Shown: positions 34,813 through 44,186, numbered from the stretch's first letter. The stretch is 64,000 nucleotides of DNA from Methylobacterium adhaesivum (GCF_022179065.1 NZ_BPQD01000038.1:1-64000); one strand, 5' to 3'. The notes: generated by a model from the sequence alone, not told the origin. Numbers and translations: made by a program.

Positions 34813-36107
34813 GGGCACGCCTGCGCGCCTGGATCGAATCCCTCGGCGACCAGTTCTGGCTCCGGCCCGCCCTGATCGTGCTCGGCTGCATCGGCCTCGC
34901 CCAGCTCGGGATTTGGCTGGAGACCGCCCATGTTGCCGGGTACGACGCCTCCTCGCCGGACCAAAACTGGGGCTATTCCGGCGGCGCCGAGGGGGCCCGG
35001 GCGCTCCTGAGCGCGGTGGCCTCCTCGACCATCGGGGTCGCCGGCACCACGTTCTCCATCACCATCGCGGCCCTGACGCTGGCCTCCGGGCAGATGGGCC
35101 CGAGGCTGCTGCGCAACTTCACCCGCGACGCCCGCAACCAGATCGTCCTGGGCATCTTTCTCGGCACCTTCGCCTACGCACTCATGGTCCTGCGCACCGT
35201 GCGCACGGTGCAGGAGAGCCCGTTCGTCCCGCACCTCGCCATCACCGGGGCCATCGCGCTCGCGCTGCTGTCGCTGGCCACCCTGGTCTGGTTCGTCCAC
35301 CACATCGCTACGAGCATCAACGTCGAGACGGTGGTCGACGCGGTCCACCGAGATCTCTGCTCGGCGGTGGAGGCGCGCACCCTCGACAGCGCGGGCATGA
35401 CGCCTCCCGCACGCCTGCCCAAGGCCGGCGGGATCACCGTCACCGGCAGCGGCTATCTTCAGGCGGTCGACGAGGACACGCTGGCCGAATGGGCCCACGG
35501 GCACGGCGCGACCGTCGCCCTGCGGGTGCGGCCCGGCGACTATGTGCCGAGCGGGTTCCCGGTCGCGTTCCTCTCCGCCGGTATCGAGGATGCAGAGGCG
35601 GCCATTACGCGTGCGCTGACCTTCGGCCGTCGCCCGGCCGCCCTGCAGGACCTGGAATACTCGATCCGGCAACTGGTCGAGATCGCGGTGCGGGCGCTCT
35701 CGCCCGGCATCAACGACCCGTTCACGGCCGGCAGCGTCGTCGACCATCTCGGCGATGCCCTGTGCCGGGTCGCGTCGCGTCACCTGCCGACCGGCGCCGT
35801 CGTCCGGGAGGGCCGGGTCGCGCTCGTCCTGCCGGTGACCGACTACGATGGCCTGTGCGACGCCATGTTCCACTCGATCCGCCAGAACGCCGCCGGCTCG
35901 GTGCATGTGCTCGCCCGGATGCTCGACGTGCTCACCCGCGTCGCCGAGGTCGAGCGGCTCACGAACCGGAGCGCCGAGCTGGCCCGTCACGCGGACCTCG
36001 TCATCGCCGCGGCCAGACGCGATGTCGCCGATCCCCACGACCTGGCCGACCTGGAGGCAAGGCATGTCCAATTCGTAGCGATACGTGAAGACGGCCGTCC
36101 CGCGTGA
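34809..36107 (+). CDS. DUF2254 membrane protein
   Basis: A 432-aa protein with four predicted membrane helices in the first 175 residues and a large cytoplasmic domain. Characteristic DUF2254 segments: TIGVAGTTFSITIAALTLAS, GPRLLRNFTRD and, near the C-terminus, RALSPGINDPFTA. The function is unknown; genes of this family often stand beside channels and antiporters, as here. The 4-base overlap with the MscS gene argues for a shared role in envelope or ion stress. Confidence 0.88.
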   Translation: MRARLRAWIESLGDQFWLRPALIVLGCIGLAQLGIWLETAHVAGYDASSPDQNWGYSGGAEGARALLSAVASSTIGVAGTTFSITIAALTLASGQMGPRLLRNFTRDARNQIVLGIFLGTFAYALMVLRTVRTVQESPFVPHLAITGAIALALLSLATLVWFVHHIATSINVETVVDAVHRDLCSAVEARTLDSAGMTPPARLPKAGGITVTGSGYLQAVDEDTLAEWAHGHGATVALRVRPGDYVPSGFPVAFLSAGIEDAEAAITRALTFGRRPAALQDLEYSIRQLVEIAVRALSPGINDPFTAGSVVDHLGDALCRVASRHLPTGAVVREGRVALVLPVTDYDGLCDAMFHSIRQNAAGSVHVLARMLDVLTRVAEVERLTNRSAELARHADLVIAAARRDVADPHDLADLEARHVQFVAIREDGRPA

Positions 36108-36184
36108 GACCGCGAGGCAAACTCCCACCCGGATTCCCGAACTCGCTCCGACGCATGCTTCCTGCGGACCCAAAGGACCGATGA

Positions 36185-36436
36185 ATGACCCGTTTTGCCC
36201 TCCTGTTCCTGGTCACCGCATGCCCGACGCTGGCTTCCGCCGCACCCGGTCCTGAGCCGGTGAAGGACGACGGCGTCCGGACCGGTGGGATGGGTGTTGG
36301 GACCCGCCCCACCGGCGAGGTCACGCGACCGGGCACGGACATGACGACCACAGGGTCGGGCGCCGGGGAAGGGAAGCCGGGTGCGAAGGCCGGTGCGGTG
36401 GAGTCGAAAGGTGGGGAAACAACCAAGCCGCGCTGA
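36185..36436 (+). CDS. Small secreted Gly/Thr-rich protein
   Basis: An 83-aa protein. The signal peptide (MTRFALLFLVTACPTLASAA) is followed by a disordered, Gly/Thr/Pro-rich, lysine-containing mature part (GGMGVGTRPTGEVTRPGTDM). No domain recognised. Its composition is similar in style to the small secreted protein at 31554-31889. It is probably a real gene because of the clean signal peptide, but no strong ribosome site precedes it apart from AAAGGA. Confidence 0.5.
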   Translation: MTRFALLFLVTACPTLASAAPGPEPVKDDGVRTGGMGVGTRPTGEVTRPGTDMTTTGSGAGEGKPGAKAGAVESKGGETTKPR

Positions 36437-36547
36437 CCGTGTGCAGGGGCCAGCCCGCGCGCGGTCGCATCGTCGCCGGCCGCGGACATCCGTCAGACCC
36501 TGCCGGCCTCGGTCCGCCTTCCTTCGATGGGGAAGGCCGACCCGACG

Positions 36548-37936
36548 TCACAGGGCCAAGCCGACGTGCGACCAGAACAGATAGTAGGCGGCGAGCATCA
36601 GCGCCGCGTAGGCGGGAGCCAGGAGCGCCCCCAGCCTGAGCAGGTCCGTCGAGGTCCAGGCCGGTCGCTCGGCGCCCTGGAAGATCAACAGCGCCTTCGA
36701 GGAGACCGGCAGGGTTAGGCAGTAGTCCATCCCGACGTTCGCCAGGAAGGCGACCGCGACCGGGTTGAGGCCGAGCCTGTCCGCCAGGAGCAGAAGCGGG
36801 GGCAGCAACGCCACCACCCGCGCGGTATGGGACACCATGTACAGGTGCGCCGTCATGCCGAGCGCCGACAACCCGAGCAGGATCAGGAGGGTCGGGCTGT
36901 CACCGTGCAGGCCGCTAGCCGACAGCGCCGAGCCGATCAGCCACTTGGCCGCCCCCGTCGAGATCAGCGCGCGGCCGAGCACCAGCGAGGCGGCTATAAA
37001 CAGGACCAGCGACCAGTTCACGGCCTCCACGCCCTCATCCCAGTCAAGGACGCCGACGACCGGCATCGTCAGGACCACCGCGCCGACGACCGCCACGGTG
37101 GCGATGCCGAAGGGGTGATACCCCTCCGTCAGCCAAAGCCCCAACATGGCGAGCACCACCGCACCCGTGCGCCACTCTTCAGCGGAGAGCGGACCGGACG
37201 GAGCCTCGACCTCGGCCACCCGCCGCGACCGCGTCTCGTCGTTGAGGAACAGGCGACCGATCAGGAAGGTCGTGATGAGGCAGGCGACCAGGCCGAAGGG
37301 CAGGCCCCAGAGTATCCATTGCCCGAAGCCGATGCTGTGGTCGGAGAGCCGTTCAAGTAGATCAACGGTGACGAGGTGCGAGCCGGCGCCGGTAAGGCTG
37401 CAGATCGTCGAGATGACGATGAGGGCGGGGATCAGCAGCCCGATGGCCTTGGCCAGGCGCGGGTCGTCGTCGGCCTCGGTCAGGCTGCGATGGAGCGGGA
37501 GCAGCACCGTCGCTCGCCCGGAGGTGGAGGGGATCAGGAAGGCCAGTGGGACGATGCCGAGCGTCAGGCGCCACATCAGGCCGCCGACCGTGGTCCCGCG
37601 CCCGGCGATCAGTGCAGTGAGCCGGCCGGCAAGCCCGCTCCTCTCCACCGCCGCACCGAGAACGAAGGTGCCGATGACGAGCCACACCACCTTCGAGCCC
37701 AGGCCCTCGATCAACGCCCGTTGCTCCACGGCGCGGACTGTCACGAGGAAGACGGCCGCTGCGACGGCGACGTAGGCCGCGCTCAGTCCGGTCAGGACCC
37801 AGAGGATGGCGGCCCCGCCGAAGGCCAGCAGCGCAGCCCGCGCCGGCCAATCGAGACCCTCCGGCAGATACACGGCCACGCAGAGTGCTACGAGCGCGCC
37901 CGAGGCCGCCAACGTCCGCTTGGGTAGCATGCTCAT
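36548..37936 (-). CDS. SLC13/DASS-family anion transporter
   Basis: A 462-aa inner-membrane transporter with about twelve hydrophobic segments. The two signature SNT-like/Thr motifs of the family are present in modified form (PSTSGRATVLLPL, about 136-148; LTGAGSHLVTVD, about 181-192), and the C-terminal half has NVGMDYCLTLPVSS. DASS proteins import sulfate, dicarboxylates or phosphate with Na+. Its ATG overlaps the stop of the upstream glycerate-kinase-like gene (4 bases), which hints at an organic acid as substrate; this is inference. Confidence 0.82.
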   Translation of the reverse strand: MSMLPKRTLAASGALVALCVAVYLPEGLDWPARAALLAFGGAAILWVLTGLSAAYVAVAAAVFLVTVRAVEQRALIEGLGSKVVWLVIGTFVLGAAVERSGLAGRLTALIAGRGTTVGGLMWRLTLGIVPLAFLIPSTSGRATVLLPLHRSLTEADDDPRLAKAIGLLIPALIVISTICSLTGAGSHLVTVDLLERLSDHSIGFGQWILWGLPFGLVACLITTFLIGRLFLNDETRSRRVAEVEAPSGPLSAEEWRTGAVVLAMLGLWLTEGYHPFGIATVAVVGAVVLTMPVVGVLDWDEGVEAVNWSLVLFIAASLVLGRALISTGAAKWLIGSALSASGLHGDSPTLLILLGLSALGMTAHLYMVSHTARVVALLPPLLLLADRLGLNPVAVAFLANVGMDYCLTLPVSSKALLIFQGAERPAWTSTDLLRLGALLAPAYAALMLAAYYLFWSHVGLAL

Positions 37937-38367
37937 CCCTGACCGACGCCGGTCCGAGGGTGACCCAGCGCGACGCCCGCCAGGAAGGTCCGCATCACCT
38001 GCTCGGCGACGCGCTCAAGCTGGCTTCGGACGTTCCGCATGGCGTCCTTGAGCGATTGCGGTCGCCCGAGTGCCGAGAAGTACGCGCAGACGCCCTCATC
38101 CAGTACGTCGCCTGAGTGCTCGCCCAGGGTGCCGGCCAATACGATGACGGCCTTGCCCTCGGCAGCGCCGCGCCTGCCGATCTCGGCAGGGATATTGCCG
38201 CGTGCACTCTTGTTATCCAGCCCTCCCTCGGCGGTGACGATCAGGTCCGTATATTCGACCGCCTCGCCGACCTCGAAGAACGGGAACAGGGGTTTGAAGC
38301 GCAACTTCAGCCGGCCGCCGAGCGGGGACGCCGCGACCGTGCCGGCGAGTGTGAGCGAGAGCTTCAT
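37933..38367 (-). CDS. Truncated glycerate-kinase-like protein
   Basis: A 144-aa protein matching only the C-terminal third of type-1 (GarK/GlxK) glycerate kinases: KPLFPFFEVGEAVEYTDLIV, TAEGGLDNKSARGNIPAEIG (normally TGEGRLD...GKAP.G) and VIVLAGTLGE. Full-length members are about 370-380 aa, so the nucleotide-binding part is missing. The frame stays open upstream to 38487 (TARIFGRTAAG), possibly more of the decayed gene. It is translationally coupled to the DASS transporter. It is either a decaying gene or a stand-alone domain kept for coupling. Confidence 0.6.
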   Translation of the reverse strand: MKLSLTLAGTVAASPLGGRLKLRFKPLFPFFEVGEAVEYTDLIVTAEGGLDNKSARGNIPAEIGRRGAAEGKAVIVLAGTLGEHSGDVLDEGVCAYFSALGRPQSLKDAMRNVRSQLERVAEQVMRTFLAGVALGHPRTGVGQG

Positions 38368-38706
38368 AGGGACCGGGTTCCTGAAGGTCGGCGGATGCAA
38401 TCCGGCGGCGGTGCGGCCGAAGATCCGGGCGGTTGGACCGGCGGAGGATAAGGGACCGATGCCCGCAGCGTTAGAGTTCGGAAACACCTGCCCGCACCGG
38501 ACGTTCCGGGCATCCGGACGCGGGGTGGCTTCGCAGGCGTCGATGACGGCGTCAGGACCTCGATGCGGTCCTTGACCTTGCCACGATGGGAAACCCCACT
38601 TTGGATCATCGATGGTCGTCGCGACGCATGCCGGGAAGCCGACCGCCCCCTCTCGCGTTACCAGGGCTAGGGCTCCCCGAACCCCGACGCATTCCGAAAG
38701 GATTCC

Positions 38707-39456
38707 GTGATGCTAGACAGTACCCGCAGGGCCACCATCCATCGCATGGTGATGGAGAAGCACGTCTGTCCCTATGGCCTGAAGGCCAAGGACCTGCTGG
38801 AACGCGAGGGCTTCCAGGTCGACGACCACTGGCTGACGACCCGTGAGGAGACCGACCGCTTCAAGGCGGAGCAGGGGGTCAAGACGACGCCGCAGACCTT
38901 CATCGGAGGTGAGCGCATCGGCGGCTACGACGACCTGCGCCGTCACCTCGGCAAGTCGGTCGCCGATCCGAAGGCGACCAGCTACACGCCCGTGGTCGCC
39001 GTCTTCGCGATGACCGCATTGATGGCGCTGGCGGCGAGCTACGCGGCCTTCGGTACGCCGCTGACGCTGCGGGCCGGCGAGTGGTTCATCGCCTTCAGCA
39101 TGTGCGTCCTGGCCATCCTCAAGCTGCAGGATGTCGAGAGCTTCTCGTCGATGTTCCTGGGCTACGACCTGCTCGCCCGGCGCTGGGTCCGCTATGCCTA
39201 CGCCTATCCTTTCTGCGAGGCTCTTGCCGGCATCCTGATGGTCGCGGGCGCCCTGAAGTGGCTGTCGATCCCGGTCGCCCTGTTCATCGGCACGGTCGGC
39301 GCGGTCTCGGTGTTCAAGGCGGTCTACGTCGAGAAGCGCGAGATCAAGTGCGCCTGCGTCGGTGGATCGGCCAATGTACCCCTCGGCTTCATCTCGCTGA
39401 CCGAAAACCTAATGATGGTCGGCATGGCCGTATGGATGCTGGGCGCCGGGCACTGA
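38707..39456 (+). CDS. Glutaredoxin fused to MauE/DoxX-like membrane domain
   Basis: A 249-aa fusion. The N-terminal glutaredoxin domain (about residues 10-85) has active site CPYG, the cis-proline region VKTTPQTFIGG and GGYDDL. The rest is a four-helix membrane domain (about 95-248) of the MauE/DoxX-like type with a conserved Cys pair in KCACVGGS near the last helix. The arrangement suggests electrons passing between cytoplasmic glutathione and a membrane thiol relay that could supply extracytoplasmic disulfide chemistry. GTG 38707 and ATG 38710 are both possible starts after AAAGGA. The gene stands alone. Confidence 0.85.
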   Translation: MMLDSTRRATIHRMVMEKHVCPYGLKAKDLLEREGFQVDDHWLTTREETDRFKAEQGVKTTPQTFIGGERIGGYDDLRRHLGKSVADPKATSYTPVVAVFAMTALMALAASYAAFGTPLTLRAGEWFIAFSMCVLAILKLQDVESFSSMFLGYDLLARRWVRYAYAYPFCEALAGILMVAGALKWLSIPVALFIGTVGAVSVFKAVYVEKREIKCACVGGSANVPLGFISLTENLMMVGMAVWMLGAGH

Positions 39457-39598
39457 GCGGAGCGTCTGAAATCCTTATAGTTGCAGATTGCCGTTCCGTC
39501 GCCGGTGACACGCCTTGGCGGTCGCGAACGTTCCCGCCTTCTCGACCGTTGAGCCCTGCCTTGCGAGCTTTCCACGTTCGCGAACGGAGGGCTTGTAT

Positions 39599-41503
39599 AT
39601 GCCTGTGATCGCGGGGACCGAGTTCACACCACCACCGACGGTCGATGCCGGGCATGCCCCCAGGACGGGGTTCTTGGCACTGACCGTCGGCTCGGTGGGC
39701 GTGGTCTACGGGGACATCGGCACCAGCCCGCTCTACGCGCTCAAGGAGTCCCTGCACGCAGCGGCGGGCGGTGGGCACGCGCCCACCCGCGAGATGGTCT
39801 TCGGCGTCGTCTCCCTGATTCTTTGGGCGCTCATCCTCATCGTCACGCTGAAGTACGTGCTCCTGGTCATGCGGGCCGACAACGACGGCGAAGGCGGCAC
39901 CCCCTCCCTCGTGGCGCTGGCCCAGCGCGCGCTCGGCCATTCCGGCGGGTTCGTCATCGTGCTGGGCATGATCGGCGTTTCGCTGTTCTTCGGCGACGCC
40001 ATCATCACGCCGGCCATGTCGGTACTCTCAGCCGTCGAAGGACTGAAGCTCGTGACGCCGGCCACGGACCCGTACGTCCTGCCCATCAGCCTCGCCATCC
40101 TGATCGGGCTGTTCACCCTGCAAAGCCACGGAACGGCACGAGTGGCCACCTTCTTCGGCCCCCTGACGGCGTTCTGGTTCGTCGTCATGGCCCTCGGGGG
40201 ATTGAGCCACCTCGTCGACGATCCGAGCATCCTAGGCGCGTTCAACCCCGCCCACGGCGTCTCGTTCATCCTGAGCCACGGCACGGCCGGCCTGCTGGCG
40301 CTCGGCGCCGTATTCCTCGCCGTGACCGGGGCGGAGGCGCTCTACGCCGACATGGGCCATTTCGGGCGGTCGCCGATCCGGACGGCCTGGTTCGGCCTGG
40401 TGCTGCCGGCCCTCGCCCTGAACTATCTCGGCCAGGGTGCCATGCTGCTCGCCCACCCGGAGCGGATCGAGAACCCGTTCTTTTTGCTCTACCCGGCCTG
40501 GGCCCTGCTGCCGATGGTGCTGCTCGCGACCGTGGCGACCGTCATCGCCAGCCAAGCGGTGATCACCGGCACCTTCTCGATCACCCAGCAGGCCATGCAA
40601 CTCGGCCTGCTGCCGCGCATGCGGGTCCTGCGCACCTCAGAGACCGAGAAGGGGCAGATCTACATCCCGCGGGTGAACTGGTGGCTGCTCGTCGCGGTCG
40701 TGTTCGTGGTCGTGCTGTTCAAGTCGTCGAGTGGCCTGGCCGCGGCCTACGGCATCGCGGTCACCGGCGACATGGTCATCACCGCCTGCCTGCTGTTCGT
40801 CGTCGCCTGGAAGGTCTGGCGCTGGTCGCCCGCGGTCGCGGCCGCGGTCATCGCGCCGTTCCTGCTCATCGAGTTGGTGTTCCTCTCGGCAAATGCTCTC
40901 AAGGTCCTGCACGGGGGCTGGGTGCCTTTGACCATCGGCGCCGCCCTCGTCACGGCGATGTGGACCTGGCGGCGGGGATCGGCCCTGATCGTCGCGGAGA
41001 TCCACCGCCAGCGCGTGCCGCTATCCGAGTTCACGCGCATGGCCGAGGCCGGCTCGATCCAGCGGGTGCCCGGGACGGCCGTGTTTCTGACGGGCACGCC
41101 CGACGACACGCCCGGGGCCCTGATGCACAACGTCAAGCACAACCGCGTGCTGCACGCTGGCAACGTCGTCCTGCACGTGGTCACGGAAGACCTGCCGCGG
41201 GTGTCCCATGCGGACCGCGTCACCGTCCGTCAGCTCTCCGACGCCTTCTCGTGCGTGACGGTGCGCTTCGGTTTCACCGAGCTGCCCGACCTTCCGCGGG
41301 CGTTGGCAACCGCAGGTCTGGACAAGGGCGACCTGTCCTACTTTCTGACGCGAAGGGTGCTGGTGGCCTCGCCTGAGACCGGCATGCCCGTGTGGCAGGA
41401 TCGGCTTTACATCTCCATGGCCCGCGCGGCCACGGACGCGTCCCGCTACTTCCGCATCCCGGCGGACAGAGCCGTCGAGATCGGCGCTCGGATCGATATC
41501 TGA
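39599..41503 (+). CDS. kup: Kup-type potassium uptake protein
   Basis: A 634-aa KUP/HAK/KT potassium-proton symporter. The family signature GVVYGDIGTSPLYALKES is at about residues 32-49, with SLFFGDAIITPAMSVLSAVEG and ITGTFSITQQAMQLGLLPRM further on. Twelve hydrophobic segments are followed by a cytoplasmic C-terminal domain (about 465-634). I chose ATG 39599 (MPVIAGTEF) because GGAGGG precedes it; the frame is open 84 bases upstream. Kup supplies K+ at low pH or osmotic stress, fitting the surrounding ion-transport genes. Confidence 0.95.
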   Translation: MPVIAGTEFTPPPTVDAGHAPRTGFLALTVGSVGVVYGDIGTSPLYALKESLHAAAGGGHAPTREMVFGVVSLILWALILIVTLKYVLLVMRADNDGEGGTPSLVALAQRALGHSGGFVIVLGMIGVSLFFGDAIITPAMSVLSAVEGLKLVTPATDPYVLPISLAILIGLFTLQSHGTARVATFFGPLTAFWFVVMALGGLSHLVDDPSILGAFNPAHGVSFILSHGTAGLLALGAVFLAVTGAEALYADMGHFGRSPIRTAWFGLVLPALALNYLGQGAMLLAHPERIENPFFLLYPAWALLPMVLLATVATVIASQAVITGTFSITQQAMQLGLLPRMRVLRTSETEKGQIYIPRVNWWLLVAVVFVVVLFKSSSGLAAAYGIAVTGDMVITACLLFVVAWKVWRWSPAVAAAVIAPFLLIELVFLSANALKVLHGGWVPLTIGAALVTAMWTWRRGSALIVAEIHRQRVPLSEFTRMAEAGSIQRVPGTAVFLTGTPDDTPGALMHNVKHNRVLHAGNVVLHVVTEDLPRVSHADRVTVRQLSDAFSCVTVRFGFTELPDLPRALATAGLDKGDLSYFLTRRVLVASPETGMPVWQDRLYISMARAATDASRYFRIPADRAVEIGARIDI

Positions 41504-41712
41504 TCCCGGGGAGACAAGGCGTGGTCGAGGACGCTTCCGGTTCCCTGTGAGCGGAGGCGTGCTCGCGACGCGTCAGATTAGGCAATTTTCTTCGCCCACG
41601 CATCTCACGGCTATCCTGGATGACCGTGAGACTTCGGCTCGTAGCCCGTTCGCGCAGACGCACCGCGGTGCTTCTGCGGTCGGCAGGGCCACCTATGTCT
41701 GCTTTAGCAAAA

Positions 41713-41740
41713 CACGCCACCGAAAGCGGCCAGACTGCTC
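41713..41740 (+). repeat. Dispersed intergenic repeat, half-unit copy
   Basis: CACGCCACCGAAAGCGGCCA then GACTGCTC. It pairs with 27266-27293 (three differences in 28) and is directly followed by a GGGTGG unit at 41742. Confidence 0.6.
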
Positions 41741-41824
41741 TGGGTGGATCTCAGCTGGTCCGCTTTGGGGCACCGATGTGACGAAGCGGACATCGTCGCC
41801 GAGCCCGCTTCCGACCCTTTGGCG

Positions 41825-41844
41825 ACCCTCGGAAGGTCCGCTTC
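41825..41844 (-). repeat. Dispersed intergenic repeat, inverted 20-base copy
   Basis: Reverse complement is GAAGCGGACCTTCCGAGGGT, identical to 6812-6831, 35 kb away; both sit in gene-free DNA. Confidence 0.6.
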
Positions 41845-42058
41845 GAGGTAGCTCGATGGGGATGATATACGACTGGATTGGGTGGCAAGCAGCATGGCTG
41901 CTTTCAGTCGCAAGACGTTCTAAAGCGGACCAAGGATGAATCACCGTCTCCGGATGGTCGGCCCAACTCATCTCAGGGTCGAATTTCGTTGAAGCCGGAT
42001 GCCGACTTCATCAGAGGCGATGCCACCAGCGCGAAAGTGCTCTGCCTCGGGAGACAGC

Positions 42059-42697
42059 GTGTTTCACGATTGCAAAGCCCCGGTCACGCGACGTCTCGTG
42101 CTGGTCCGGCATGGCCAGAGCGTAGCCAACCGATCCGGCCTGTTCACGGGATTGCTGGACTCGCCCTTGACCGAGCAGGGCCGGATGGAAGCCGAGGCAG
42201 CCGGCCGGCGTTTGGCCGAGCGCCGCTGGCGCTTTTCTGTTGCCTTCACCTCGACGCTGACGCGGGCCGTCGTGAGCGGCCGGCTTATCCTCGATGCGCT
42301 CGGGCAACCCGGATTAATCCCCCAACGCTTCGCCGCGCTCGACGAGCGAGACTACGGCGACCTCAGCGGGCTCGACAAGACCACCGCCGATGCGCGCTGG
42401 GGGGCGGTGCGGATTGAGACCTGGCGCCGCTCCTACGCCGAGGCGCCCCCGAACGGCGAGAACCTGCGCGATACCGTCGCCCGCATCGTGCCCTGCTACC
42501 TCCGATCCATCCTACCGGCGGTCATGAGCGGGGACGTGCTGGTTGTCGCCCACGGTAATTGCCTGCGGGCCCTTGTGATGGCGCTCGAAGACCTCAGCCC
42601 GGCGGAGGTCGAGGACCTCGAACTCGCAACGGGCTCCGTCCGGATCTATGAGTTTGCCGCGGACACGACGATTAAGGCCCGCTGGATCGACGCGTGA
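42059..42697 (+). CDS. Histidine phosphatase (phosphoglycerate-mutase-like)
   Basis: A 212-aa protein of the 2,3-bisphosphoglycerate-dependent mutase/phosphatase superfamily. The catalytic LVLVRHGQSVANRSGLFTG motif is at about residues 11-29, the second Arg in TSTLTRAVVS, the acid/base Glu in ALDERDYGDLSG and the second His in VVAHGNCLRAL. It is shorter than GpmA (about 230-250 aa), so phosphatase or mutase activity cannot be told apart here. GTG 42059 follows GGGAGA; ATG 42023 and 41999 are alternatives without similarity in the added residues. Confidence 0.82.
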   Translation: MFHDCKAPVTRRLVLVRHGQSVANRSGLFTGLLDSPLTEQGRMEAEAAGRRLAERRWRFSVAFTSTLTRAVVSGRLILDALGQPGLIPQRFAALDERDYGDLSGLDKTTADARWGAVRIETWRRSYAEAPPNGENLRDTVARIVPCYLRSILPAVMSGDVLVVAHGNCLRALVMALEDLSPAEVEDLELATGSVRIYEFAADTTIKARWIDA

Positions 42698-42844
42698 ATC
42701 CACCTGTCGACCTCGCAGCATGGGGCTCTGCAAGCTGCGAAGGGGCCATCTTTTCATCTATTTCGTTGATGGAAAACATCTGATCATTCCGTTGGAGTGA
42801 ATGAAAGGGACATGGGATTCTCTGGCATCACATCGGAGCCATCC

Positions 42845-43942
42845 ATGTCCGTGCCCAGACTTTTCTCTCACCCTCGATCGATGGGCGCCTTGGCCGGCAC
42901 GAGAGCCATCCTTCCGGGACTGGGCCTCTGCGTGGCGGTCACCGCCGCAGCGGTCGGCTTCGAGGCCGTCGAGGCGCATCTGTTGGGTCGCGCCTGGCTC
43001 GAAGCCCTGGTGCTGGCGATCCTGCTCGGGAGCGCGATCCGCACCGCCTGGACCCCGTCGCAGCAGTTCTTTCCGGGTATCGCCTTCGGGGCCAAGACCG
43101 TACTGGAGATCGCAGTCGTTCTGCTCGGGGCCTCGCTCAGCCTCGCGACGATCCTGGCGGCCGGTCCGGGTCTGCTCTTCGGCATCGCGGGCGTCGTCGT
43201 GGTGGCGATCCTGTCGAGTTACGGCATCGGCCGGGCGCTCGGGCTGCACCCGCGCATGGCGATCCTCGTCGCCTGCGGTAACTCGATCTGCGGCAACTCG
43301 GCCATCGCCGCCACGGCGCCGGTGATTGGTGCCGACGGCGAGGACGTCGCCGCCTCCATCGCCTTCACCGCGGTTCTAGGCGTGCTGGTGGTACTCGGGC
43401 TGCCGCTGCTGGTGCCGCTGCTCGGTCTCTCGCCGATGCAGTACGGGGTGCTCGCCGGCCTCACCGTCTACGCTGTTCCGCAGGTTCTCGCCGCCACCGC
43501 GCCGGTCGCGGCACTCAGCGTCCAGGTCGGAACCCTGGTGAAGCTCGTCCGGGTGCTGATGCTCGGCCCGGTCGTCCTGGTACTCTCGCTCGGCGCGAGC
43601 CGGCTGGGCGAGGAGACCGACGAGGCCGCCCCCGGCGTCACCGCTGGCGACCGCCCGGCCCGCGGCGGCCTCGCGATCCACCGCCTTGTGCCGTGGTTCA
43701 TCCTCGCCTTCCTGGCAGTCGCGGGGCTTCGCTCGGCCGGACTGATCCCGCAGGTCGCCCTCGCGCCGATGTCGGAGACCGCCAACGTGCTGACGGTGGT
43801 CTCGATGGCGGCGCTCGGCCTCGGGGTCGACGTGCGCAGCGTCGCCAAGGCCAGCATGCGGGTGACGCTGGCGGTGGTCGCCTCGCTCCTCGCGCTCGGC
43901 GCCGTCAGCCTCGGCCTGATCCAGGTGTTGGGTCTTGTCTGA
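42845..43942 (+). CDS. YeiH-family putative sulfate/sulfite exporter
   Basis: A 365-aa inner-membrane protein with about ten hydrophobic segments. Family motifs include FFPGIAFGAKTVLEIAVVLL (about 62-81), the conserved CGNSICGNSAIAA (about 141-153) and, near the end, MAALGLGVDVRSVAKA. YeiH proteins are annotated as sulfate/sulfonate exporters on limited evidence. The start follows GGAG by 6 bases; GTG 42797 is an alternative. The sulfite dehydrogenase genes begin 244 bases downstream and a YeiE-like LysR gene lies 5 kb on, so a role in sulfite export fits. Confidence 0.85.
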   Translation: MSVPRLFSHPRSMGALAGTRAILPGLGLCVAVTAAAVGFEAVEAHLLGRAWLEALVLAILLGSAIRTAWTPSQQFFPGIAFGAKTVLEIAVVLLGASLSLATILAAGPGLLFGIAGVVVVAILSSYGIGRALGLHPRMAILVACGNSICGNSAIAATAPVIGADGEDVAASIAFTAVLGVLVVLGLPLLVPLLGLSPMQYGVLAGLTVYAVPQVLAATAPVAALSVQVGTLVKLVRVLMLGPVVLVLSLGASRLGEETDEAAPGVTAGDRPARGGLAIHRLVPWFILAFLAVAGLRSAGLIPQVALAPMSETANVLTVVSMAALGLGVDVRSVAKASMRVTLAVVASLLALGAVSLGLIQVLGLV

Positions 43943-44083
43943 TCCGCGTGAGGATCCGGCTCCACCACCGTTCCAGGTTTTCATCCGGCGCGATGCCCCG
44001 AAGAATTCCGGACCAGGCGAGAGATTGAAAATTCTCGAACCATCGCACCGGGAGATCGTTCGCATCGCGAAAGACCGTTGGAG

Positions 44084-44110
44084 GGAATAAATCGCTTTCC
44101 GTAGCATCTC
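44084..44110 (+). promoter_or_regulatory. ECF-sigma promoter of sorAB (GGAATA-N14-GCATCTC)
   Basis: GGAATA at 44084-44089 and GCATCTC at 44104-44110, separated by exactly 14 bases, 77 bases before the SorA ATG. The same two blocks with the same spacing occur at three other gene starts in this cluster. Confidence 0.8.
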
Positions 44111-44186
44111 CCTTGTCGCGAGGAATCGCCACGAGGCCCGATGCCCTCGAACGCATCGACGCCGACATTCTTCAAGGGGAGAGACC

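Larger units (their letters stand above)
41504..42058. other. Intergenic region made largely of dispersed repeats
   Basis: No gene recognised in 555 bases. The stretch 41700-41945 contains several pieces of the repeat family: 41713-41740 (28-base half-unit), GGGTGGATCTCAGCTGGTCC from 41742, and 41825-41844, the exact reverse complement of 6812-6831. A Kup terminator was not identified. Confidence 0.45.
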
